Part shown: piece after piece, positions 26,956 through 34,370 of the stretch
Numbering within the stretch: the stretch's first letter is position 1
Layout of the letters: the number at the start of each line of letters is the position of its first letter
Assembly: GCF_018603885.1 (NCBI RefSeq)
Contig: NZ_JAHGAW010000010.1
Location: forward strand, 62,001 to 126,000
Direction: 5' to 3'
Length of the DNA stretch: 64,000 nucleotides
Origin: Sphingobium nicotianae
GTDB taxonomy: Bacteria > Pseudomonadota > Alphaproteobacteria > Sphingomonadales > Sphingomonadaceae
Made by a program: the position numbers and the translations under genes
Notes under the pieces: generated by a model
What the model saw: the letters and a program-made list of their open reading frames with translations, nothing else
The model's database searches: none
What the model was told of the DNA's origin: nothing

Positions 26956-28337
26956 TTGCCGACCTTGCTCTTCCAGGAGGAAACGCCGTTGACCAGCTCG
27001 TCGGCCCGCAAGGCGACGGGATTGTAAAGCGCGCGGCCGCGAATATCGATCACGTTGAAGGTCAGCATGGGCACTCGCCCGGTCATGTCGAAATCGATGA
27101 TGCCGGCATTGTTGACGTTGAGCAGCGGCGGCCGGATGAGCCGGTCCGGCAGCATCTGCGCGATGCGCTGCTCGGCGGCTTCGCGCGTATCGGACAACAT
27201 CTGGGCGAGCGCGGAGCTCACCAGATCGTAGAGATCATAACCGCCCTGTTCGGACCAGGGCGCGCAGGCGACATAGGGATAATGGGTGTCGCCCGAGAGC
27301 AGCACGACGCCATTGATCTTCCGATCCCGGATGAAATCGAAGAGCCGGGTGCGCTCATGCTGATAGGCGGCCCAGCTGTCGCCGCCCGGCCCCTTCAAGC
27401 GCGACCAGCCACTGCCGCAGGCAAGCACCTTGAACGGCGCGCGGCTGGCAAGCAGGCGCTGCTGCAGCCACTCGAACTGGCCCTTGCCGAGAAACTCCTT
27501 CTGCGGCGTGTCCTCGTCCGCATCGGGTGCGCGATGATAGCGATCGTCGAGGAAGATGAAGTCCACGCCGCCATAGCTATAGTCGAAAAAGACGCCCGGC
27601 GTGCCCGGCAGGCCGGCGCTCGGGTTCGCCCAGAACTGCCGGAAGACCTCCAGCGCTTGCGCACGGATGGGGTTGGTCCGGTCCGAATTGTCGAGGCCGA
27701 AATCATGATCGTCCCAGATGGCGAGCTGCGGCACGGTGCGCCCGATCGGCTGGAAGGCGGGCACGAAGCGCTGGCGCTGGTACTCGGAGACGAGCGCCGC
27801 CGGGGTCGTGGAGTCGCCGTAGATATTGTCGCCGAGCCAGAAGAAGAGGTCCGGTTCGTATTTCGCAATGGCGCGCCAGATCGGCTGCTCCGCCTCGTTC
27901 TGGATGCGCGCGCAGGAGCCGAAGGCGACGCGGAAGCGCGACGGCGATGCCGGCGCGGTGCGCACGCGCTGAGGCGGCGTGTCGCGCAGATATTTGTCCT
28001 GCTTGCCGTTGGAGAGAACGCGATAATGATAGGTGGTGCCCGGCTGCAGCCCCTCGATGCGGATGACCAGCGTATAATTGTCCTGCGCTCGTGCGCGCTG
28101 AGGCGGTGTGCGCTTCCAGGGACCGGCGACCGGGTCGGCCGTATATTCGACCACCGCATCGAAATAGTCGCCGCTCAACTGCATCCAGATGGGCACGCTG
28201 GTTTGTGAGACCGCGCCGACCATCGGCCCGAGCAGAAGACGCGGTGTGCCTTCCGGATTGGTCTCGGCCCAGAGCGGCAGAGGCGTGAACGCCGCCGCGG
28301 TGGCGGTTGCGAGAAAGGTGCGGCGGGAATTTCTCAT
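26952..28337 (-). CDS. phoD: PhoD-type alkaline phosphatase/phosphodiesterase
   Basis: A 461-residue periplasmic metallophosphatase of the PhoD family, active on phosphomonoesters and diesters with Ca and Fe. The N terminus carries a Tat signal (NSRRTFLATA), the usual route for PhoD, which folds with metals before export. Family motifs are seen as FGSCARIQNE, FWLGDNIYGDST, IWDDHDFG and LSGDTHYPYVA. An N-terminal fibronectin-like PhoD domain comes first. It lies downstream of a TonB receptor across a strong hairpin and is coupled to the phytase gene, so both should be secreted together for organic-phosphate use. Confidence 0.9.
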   Translation of the reverse strand: MRNSRRTFLATATAAAFTPLPLWAETNPEGTPRLLLGPMVGAVSQTSVPIWMQLSGDYFDAVVEYTADPVAGPWKRTPPQRARAQDNYTLVIRIEGLQPGTTYHYRVLSNGKQDKYLRDTPPQRVRTAPASPSRFRVAFGSCARIQNEAEQPIWRAIAKYEPDLFFWLGDNIYGDSTTPAALVSEYQRQRFVPAFQPIGRTVPQLAIWDDHDFGLDNSDRTNPIRAQALEVFRQFWANPSAGLPGTPGVFFDYSYGGVDFIFLDDRYHRAPDADEDTPQKEFLGKGQFEWLQQRLLASRAPFKVLACGSGWSRLKGPGGDSWAAYQHERTRLFDFIRDRKINGVVLLSGDTHYPYVACAPWSEQGGYDLYDLVSSALAQMLSDTREAAEQRIAQMLPDRLIRPPLLNVNNAGIIDFDMTGRVPMLTFNVIDIRGRALYNPVALRADELVNGVSSWKSKVGK

Positions 28338-28393
28338 GGTTCTGCTCGATGGATGGAGGGATGCCGGCGCGCTCTCCGCGATGCGACGTGTCG

Positions 28394-28426
28394 GGCGCCG
28401 GACAGGAGGGAGACCTGTCCGGCGCC
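28394..28426 (-). terminator. Intra-operon hairpin between TonB receptor and phoD
   Basis: GGCGCCGGACAGG (28394-28406) and CCTGTCCGGCGCC (28414-28426) form a perfect 13-bp stem with a 7-base loop. No T tract follows on the minus strand. It may be an attenuator, an RNA-processing or stability stem that sets receptor and enzyme levels apart, or a weak terminator. Confidence 0.65.
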
Positions 28427-28433
28427 GTCTGCT

Positions 28434-31400
28434 TCACCAGGTCTTCGAGATGCCGAGGCGGAATTCCCGGCCGTAGGTCTCATAGCTGGAGACGAAAAAG
28501 CGATCATGGTTGCGATAGTTGAGCGCTGCCTGATTGTTCAGGTTCGAGCCGGTCAGCGAAAGCCGGAAGCCATTGAAGGTGTAGCTGACCTGCGCATCCA
28601 CCGTCTTGCGCGGCGAGCGGTAGTTGTCGAGATCCGGGTTGGCCCCGAACGAACTGCCGGTCGCATCTCCCTGGAAGGAATAGGCCACGCGCGCCGAGAA
28701 GCCGCCGCGCTCATAATAGAGCTGGACGTTATAGATGCGGTCGGCCTGGTTGAAGAACGGCACATGTTTGTTGGCTCGGCCCGGAATGTCGATCTCGACA
28801 TCGGATTCGATGAACGCGGCGTTCGCATAGATGCCCAAGCCGTTGAACGGCGCGGGCAGCTCGACCAGATCCTTCTGCAGGCTGAGCTCAATACCGCGAA
28901 TATAACCCGGCCCGGCATTGGCGACGGTTTCCTCCACGAAGGAGTCGTATTTCACGCCCTCGAAGACATGATCGCGATAGTCGTTGACGATGCTGTACAC
29001 CGCATTGTCCACGCGTTTGTAGAAACCGCCGATCGTCACCGAGCCGGAACGATCGGGGAAATAATAATCGAGCGAGGCGTCAAAGTTGAGCGCCTTGTAT
29101 GGCTCCAGATTGGGATTGCCGATCTCGACCGAGCCGTCGAGGCTCACGACGTTGTTGGCGGCATCGTAGGATTCGCTCACCACGATCGTCGAGATGGGCG
29201 CGAGATCGGTATAATCGGGGCGGCCGATGTTGGTCGTGACCGATCCGCGCAGCAGCCAGTTCTTCGCCAGCTCCCATCGTGCCACCACGGCCGGCAAGAC
29301 GTTGGTGTAGCTGTGCGATTGCGAGAGATCGATGATGTCGCTGGTCTTGAACGGCACTTCCTTCAGGCGCGACCGGCCGGCGGGAATGCCGGGGTTGGAG
29401 GTAACCGACGCCACGAAGCCCTGCGCCGATATGTCCGAGTCCGTTTTCTCGACGCGCGCGCCCGCGATCAAACTGAACGAGGGCGTGATGTGCAGATCGC
29501 CCATCAGATAACCCGCGTAGATATTTTCCTTCAGATGATAGTCGTTCTCGATCGAGTTCGACGCGGCGCCCACTGCATCATAGGTGAAATAGTCCGGATG
29601 CGCGGCGAAGAAGGCTTCATAGCCGTCGCGGCTCGGCGCCAGCAGGTTGAGGCCACCCACCGGAACATAGGACTCGCCACGGCCCTCCTCGAACCGGGCA
29701 TAGAGACCGGGAAATCCGGCCAGCGTCGTCTTGGGTCCCGTAAACTGGTAGCGATAATCGGTGTCGTCCACCGACTTGTCGCGCAGGATGAACTTGAAGC
29801 CGGTGCGCAGTTCCAGGTCGCGGTCACCGAGATTGCCGTCCCACTTCAGATCCGCGTTGCCGGTATAGGTCTTCTCCCGGACGTAGGAAGTGACGCCGCG
29901 CAGACGATAGATCGTGTTGAAGGCGGGATCGGTATAGGTCAGGCCGTTGGAGAGCGCGGTGTTGAAGCCCGTCGGATGGGCGAGACCGCGATTGTCCAGC
30001 ACGAAGGTGATCGCCGGCGCCTCGGTGGGCAGCGCGCCCTGCGTATCGGTGATCGCCTCGAAATAGCGCTGATAGGGGTTGATCTCCTTGGCGGTGGTGT
30101 AGTTGAGATCGCCCGTCAGGGTCCAGCGCTCGCCGAAACGATGCTCGCCGCCAATGACGAGTTGCTGCACCGGCCGCTGCTGCACTTCGGAACGGGTCTC
30201 CATCTGCGCACGATAGCCGGCATAACCGAACTCCGTGGCCGATGTCGGGTTCACGATCGGGCGGCGGACCGCGGGCGCCGCAACCGCCCTGCCCTGGAGA
30301 CCGCGCAGCGTGATCTGCGGCCGGGTGCGGTCGTCATTATATTGCGTGAAGAAATAGCGAACCCACGCCCTGGTGTCCTCGTCCGGCCGATATTCGAAGT
30401 TGGCCGAGCCGCCATAGCGCTCCTTCTGGCCGATGGATTGGGCCATCACCACGCTGGTCGGAAAATAATATTTGGCGCCATAGGCCGGCGACGTCACCGG
30501 CGAGGAGGTCGTGTAGCTCTGCGAGGTATATTGCTTGAACCAATATTCGCCGCTCACGAAGATGGCGAACTGGTCGTTGGCACCGAACTTGGTGCCGAAC
30601 GCCAGATTGCCGGACCAGATGCGGTTGTCCTTGCCGAAATCGTTATAGCCCGCTTCCGCGCTGAGATTGAGATAGGTATTCTTGTAGTCGAAGCCGCTGG
30701 GCGTCACGATGTTGATCGTGCCGCCGATCGACTGGCCGTCCATGTAGGGAAGCGTCACCTTGTGGATCTCGACACGAGACAAGGCACTCGAACTCAACAC
30801 GTCGAGCGGCGCGGCGCGGCCCGATTCCCCGTCCGTGTCCGAGACGGCGATGGTCTGGCCGTTCATCGTCACATTGTTGAGGATGGGATCGACGCCCCGG
30901 ATCGACACGTAGCGGCCTTCGCCCTGATCACGGATGAGATAGACGGAATCCAGCCGCCGCAATGCCTCGGCAATGTTGGTGTCGGGGAGCTTGCCGACAT
31001 CGTCCGCAGACAGCACGTCGACCAGATTGTCGGCCTTGCGAGCAACCTCGCGCGCAGTGGCCAGGCCTTCGCGAAAACCGGTCACCACGATCTCGTCGCC
31101 GGAGGGCGTCCCGCCATCGTCCTGCGTTGCGTCCGAGCTTCTTTCGTTGCGGACGAGGACGAGGGCGCCGCGACCGGTCTCGGTCACGCGCAGGCCGGTC
31201 CCGGCGGCGAGACGCCGCGCAGCCTCGGCGGGCGTGAACTTGCCGCGCAGGCGCGCGCTGGTGCGCCCGGCCACGGTCTCGACCGGGAAGGCGATGTTGA
31301 CGCCCGCCTGCCGCCCGAGCTCGTTGAGCGCGGCGCCGAGATCCTGCGCGGGAATGTTGAAGTCGACCATCTGCCGCCCGGCGGCGGCCATTTCCTGCGC

Positions 31401-31475
31401 GTCGGCCGGTGACACCAACACCAGCGAAGATGCAAGAATAGTGGCGCCCAAAAGGGCGTGACGAAGCACGGTCAT
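28434..31475 (-). CDS. TonB-dependent receptor with N-terminal STN signalling domain
   Basis: A 1013-residue outer-membrane receptor of the FecA/transducer type. After the signal peptide (PADAQ) comes an STN/secretin-like domain (about residues 35-108, with MVDFNIPAQDLGAALNEL and FTPAEAARRLAAGTGL), which in this class touches the FecR-like regulator in the periplasm. A TonB box-like DEIVVTGFREG, a plug and a barrel follow, ending in the C-terminal aromatic KTW. The ATG at 31475 follows AGGGGG. Neighbours are an upstream sigma factor and anti-sigma and downstream phosphatase and phytase genes, so the ligand may be phytate or another organophosphate; iron-siderophore uptake is the alternative. 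Confidence 0.92.
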   Translation of the reverse strand: MTVLRHALLGATILASSLVLVSPADAQEMAAAGRQMVDFNIPAQDLGAALNELGRQAGVNIAFPVETVAGRTSARLRGKFTPAEAARRLAAGTGLRVTETGRGALVLVRNERSSDATQDDGGTPSGDEIVVTGFREGLATAREVARKADNLVDVLSADDVGKLPDTNIAEALRRLDSVYLIRDQGEGRYVSIRGVDPILNNVTMNGQTIAVSDTDGESGRAAPLDVLSSSALSRVEIHKVTLPYMDGQSIGGTINIVTPSGFDYKNTYLNLSAEAGYNDFGKDNRIWSGNLAFGTKFGANDQFAIFVSGEYWFKQYTSQSYTTSSPVTSPAYGAKYYFPTSVVMAQSIGQKERYGGSANFEYRPDEDTRAWVRYFFTQYNDDRTRPQITLRGLQGRAVAAPAVRRPIVNPTSATEFGYAGYRAQMETRSEVQQRPVQQLVIGGEHRFGERWTLTGDLNYTTAKEINPYQRYFEAITDTQGALPTEAPAITFVLDNRGLAHPTGFNTALSNGLTYTDPAFNTIYRLRGVTSYVREKTYTGNADLKWDGNLGDRDLELRTGFKFILRDKSVDDTDYRYQFTGPKTTLAGFPGLYARFEEGRGESYVPVGGLNLLAPSRDGYEAFFAAHPDYFTYDAVGAASNSIENDYHLKENIYAGYLMGDLHITPSFSLIAGARVEKTDSDISAQGFVASVTSNPGIPAGRSRLKEVPFKTSDIIDLSQSHSYTNVLPAVVARWELAKNWLLRGSVTTNIGRPDYTDLAPISTIVVSESYDAANNVVSLDGSVEIGNPNLEPYKALNFDASLDYYFPDRSGSVTIGGFYKRVDNAVYSIVNDYRDHVFEGVKYDSFVEETVANAGPGYIRGIELSLQKDLVELPAPFNGLGIYANAAFIESDVEIDIPGRANKHVPFFNQADRIYNVQLYYERGGFSARVAYSFQGDATGSSFGANPDLDNYRSPRKTVDAQVSYTFNGFRLSLTGSNLNNQAALNYRNHDRFFVSSYETYGREFRLGISKTW

Positions 31476-31583
31476 GTGGTCCCCCTGAAGATTGTCGATG
31501 CCGGCCGCCGCCTGTGCTGGACCGTTCGACAGGCAGGATGCGTCGGCGGGGCGAAACCACTAACGGCGGATCAAAATTTTTTC

Positions 31584-32546
31584 TCAGGTCCGGGTGAGGC
31601 GGACGCGCTCCGAGTCGACATGAACCGAGACGCCGTAAATCTGCTTCAGCGCCCTCAGAAAGTCGGCAGGATCGGTGGCGGAAAAGCGGCCGCCCAGCCG
31701 GATCCGGCGCAACGAGGCATCGTCGATCTCGATCGGATGCTGCAGATAGCGGTTATATTCCGCCAGGGCATCTTCCAGGCTTTCGCCGTTGAAGTGTAGC
31801 TGGCCCTGCTGCCAGGCGGAGACGGCACCGGCCTCGACCGGCGATATGGCCGACACGGCGGTCGGCGCGCCGACTGCGACCCGCGCCTTGCGCAGCGTCG
31901 CGACCCGCACGATCGCGTTCGAAGCGGGTGTCCTGAGCTGCGCTTCGCCTTCCAGCACCGAGAGCTCGACCTCCTGCGGCCGTGATCGCGCATTCAGCCG
32001 CCCGCCCGCCGCCAGGTCGATCTGCGACTGCTCGCAATTGAGCGTGCAAGGCGCACTTCCGGGCTGGCGCTCCAGCATCATCTCGCCGCGCAGCAGATCG
32101 ATCTCATAGCCCTTGTCGCGCTGGCGCCAGGTGACGTGGCTGTCGGTATTGAGCTCGATGGCGATGCCGCTGGCGATCACGATGCGGCGTCGCTCGCCGA
32201 CGGCCGTCTCGGCATCATGGGCCGCTGCGGCGAATGTCCAGCCCAGGCCGCCAAGTGCCACCGCGACGACGCCCGCCGCGCCGAGCGCCAGAAACCGCCT
32301 GCGATTCGCTGTAGTTGGAACAGGTTCCTGCTTGGCCGGGGCCGTCTTGTCGGCCAGCCTCGTCTCGCGCAGGGAATCGAGATCCCGCCCGATCTGCGAC
32401 ACGCGGATGAAGGCCAGCGCGTGCGCGGGATCGCTGGAGCGCCATTGCTCGAAGGCTTGGCGATCGACCGGGCCGCAGTCGATCGCTGCCAGCCAGTCGG
32501 CTGCTTCCGCGTCAATCCGATCCTGTTTGCTCGCCACGCTACTCAT
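31584..32546 (-). CDS. FecR-family anti-sigma/signal transducer
   Basis: A 320-residue single-pass inner-membrane regulator. The cytoplasmic part starts with a DUF4880-type segment (AADWLAAIDCG, then EQWRSSDPAHALAF). A hydrophobic segment after RRRFLALGAAG (about residues 83-105) crosses the membrane, the FecR domain follows, and a C-terminal DUF4974/STN-like domain (FNGESLEDALAEYNRY) ends the protein. It would relay receptor occupancy to the upstream-encoded sigma factor. The ATG at 32546 is chosen; one five codons earlier is also possible. Confidence 0.87.
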   Translation of the reverse strand: MSSVASKQDRIDAEAADWLAAIDCGPVDRQAFEQWRSSDPAHALAFIRVSQIGRDLDSLRETRLADKTAPAKQEPVPTTANRRRFLALGAAGVVAVALGGLGWTFAAAAHDAETAVGERRRIVIASGIAIELNTDSHVTWRQRDKGYEIDLLRGEMMLERQPGSAPCTLNCEQSQIDLAAGGRLNARSRPQEVELSVLEGEAQLRTPASNAIVRVATLRKARVAVGAPTAVSAISPVEAGAVSAWQQGQLHFNGESLEDALAEYNRYLQHPIEIDDASLRRIRLGGRFSATDPADFLRALKQIYGVSVHVDSERVRLTRT

Positions 32547-32629
32547 CACTGCCGGTCCCATATATCGCCGAAAGATACATGGCACGGCCAAAACCGCTAT
32601 CTGGATTATGTCGAGCCGGCGACGTGCAC

Positions 32630-33226
32630 CTAGGCGTGCAGTTCCGCGTCGGTCGAATCATTCGGCGCGCAGGTCCCTTCGGGCGATCGCCCACCGATCG
32701 ATCTGGGTGTTTGCGATGCGCGCTGCCAGGCCATCAGCTGCTGCATGCCGCGCGCGAGATGCGTTTCGACGGTCGAGATGCTGATGCCCAGGATCAGCGC
32801 GATCTCGCGTGGCGGGCGCTCCTCGAACTTGCGCATCCGCACCACGCGCTGGCAGGCCGGTGGCAGGCGCTCGACATCCGCGAGAAGGTCCAGCAATGCC
32901 TCGCGCGCCGCCACCGTCTCGAAGACGCCGGGCGCCTCATCGCGCACCTCGGCCAGGCTGAGCGCCGGAATATCCGTGATCGAGACGACCTGATCGCGCC
33001 GCACGCGCTGGAGCACCAGATTGCGGATCATGGTCACCGTGTAGGAGCGCGGCTCGCGAATCGTCGCCCAATTGTCCATCTGCAGCAGTTTCAGATAGGC
33101 TTCCTGCACCAGATCGAACGCTTCCTCCGGATTGCGGGACCAACGCCGCGCCTGCCGCAGATAATGCGCCTCGTGCGGCAGAACCTGCATCGAGAACCAA
33201 ATATCGATCGGACGAGACCAGCTCAC
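32630..33226 (-). CDS. ECF RNA polymerase sigma factor, FecI-like
   Basis: A 198-residue ECF sigma factor. Region 2 is in HEAHYLRQARRW and FDLVQEAYLKLL, and region 4 in LPPACQRVVRMRKFEERPPREIALILG with its HTH ISISTVETHLARG. The start is ambiguous: GTG at 33226 with GGGGA before it is preferred; TTG at 33238 and ATG at 33190 are in frame, but the segment IDIWFSMQVLPHE before the last is of the kind conserved in sphingomonad FecI proteins. It heads the FecR - TonB receptor - PhoD - phytase run and would switch it on when the receptor is occupied. Confidence 0.87.
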   Translation of the reverse strand: MSWSRPIDIWFSMQVLPHEAHYLRQARRWSRNPEEAFDLVQEAYLKLLQMDNWATIREPRSYTVTMIRNLVLQRVRRDQVVSITDIPALSLAEVRDEAPGVFETVAAREALLDLLADVERLPPACQRVVRMRKFEERPPREIALILGISISTVETHLARGMQQLMAWQRASQTPRSIGGRSPEGTCAPNDSTDAELHA

Positions 33227-33380
33227 AATTTTCCCCAAGGTGTCGGGGAGGGCGACTATCGGTCTGGCTTGACGCTTTTGTGACGGCTCAGCGCGGAGCC
33301 TGGCCCGGAGCCCGGACCGTATCGACGGTGTCGGCGACGCTGCGGGTGCCCTGCCGGCCGAGCGCGACGGTAGGACCGCG

Positions 33381-34370
33381 CTAGTCGTAGAGGACCGTCA
33401 CCACGAAGTCGCCCGAATAGAGGCCGGCGGGAGTATCGTGGCTGACGGAAAAGGATCCGCCGATTCGGAAGCTGTAACTGCCTTCATCGTTCGGCGAGCC
33501 GGCGAGCAAAGGCGTCGCTGCCGCATCATTGTTCAGCGTGACAGGCAAGGTGACGGCGCCGGTCATTTCGAGCGGCGTCATGTCGATGGAGAAGCTCTGG
33601 CCGCTTTCGCCGGCGACCGTGTATTGGGCGAGCGCGGCGCCGCTCCCGGTCAGAACTCTGGCGCCCGTGCCCGTTACCTCGAGAGCGCCACTGCCAGCGT
33701 CGAACGTCACCGTGCCGCTGCCGCTCGTCGGCGCGGCGATCGTGCCGAACGACAGGTCGGATGTCTTGGTGAGGCTGATCGGCCGCCGCACCGTTGCTTG
33801 TGCCGTACCGCCGATGGCCCCCGCAGGGACGTCGACCAGAAAGCCGGAGGTGGCCAGCCCGGACGTGCCGTCGGCCGCGATGCCGAAATCGGCCCCGACA
33901 TAGAAATCCCGGCTTGCGTCGCGGGGGATGCTGGAGACCGTGAAGCTGATCGTGTTCGTGCCGCTCGGCGTGCCGAGCGTCGGCGGATTAGACCCGGGCG
34001 CGATGGTGAAATTGGTGAGTGCGCGCGCCCGTCCCGTGAGCGTGCCAGAGGCGCCGATGGTCACAGTCTGCGAAGCCGATTCGCAGGAATCCGATCCCGT
34101 ACAGGTGAGCGTGACATGACCCCGCGCGGTGCCGCTGCCGGGGCGCAGACCGCCTCCGCTCAGCTTGGTGACGAGGCCGTCGCCCGGCGCGATCCGGAAG
34201 ATCGTGTCGCCGCTCGCCGCCGAGATGACGACGCCGAGATCCGGCGCGCCCGCATCGACGGCGGTGATGCTGATCGTCTGCGCTTGAGCCGGCAGCGGCG
34301 CCGCTGCCGCCGCCAAGACGGCGAGGCAGGCGACAGAGCGGCGGCAGAGGGAGGATAGGATGCTGTTCAT
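33381..34370 (-). CDS. DUF4402-domain pilin-like surface protein (probable tip adhesin)
   Basis: A 329-residue secreted protein with a signal peptide ending near LPAQAQ. Two beta-rich halves are visible; the C-terminal half (from about residue 195, TVRRPISLTKTSDLSFG, to the end) is a DUF4402 domain, while the N-terminal half, with a CTGSDSC pair, may be a separate binding domain. The protein ends in VLYD, with a tyrosine second from last as in pilins recognised by PapD-type chaperones. It overlaps the usher gene by four bases (ATGA). A two-domain architecture at the end of a pilus operon suggests a tip adhesin. Confidence 0.78.
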   Translation of the reverse strand: MNSILSSLCRRSVACLAVLAAAAAPLPAQAQTISITAVDAGAPDLGVVISAASGDTIFRIAPGDGLVTKLSGGGLRPGSGTARGHVTLTCTGSDSCESASQTVTIGASGTLTGRARALTNFTIAPGSNPPTLGTPSGTNTISFTVSSIPRDASRDFYVGADFGIAADGTSGLATSGFLVDVPAGAIGGTAQATVRRPISLTKTSDLSFGTIAAPTSGSGTVTFDAGSGALEVTGTGARVLTGSGAALAQYTVAGESGQSFSIDMTPLEMTGAVTLPVTLNNDAAATPLLAGSPNDEGSYSFRIGGSFSVSHDTPAGLYSGDFVVTVLYD

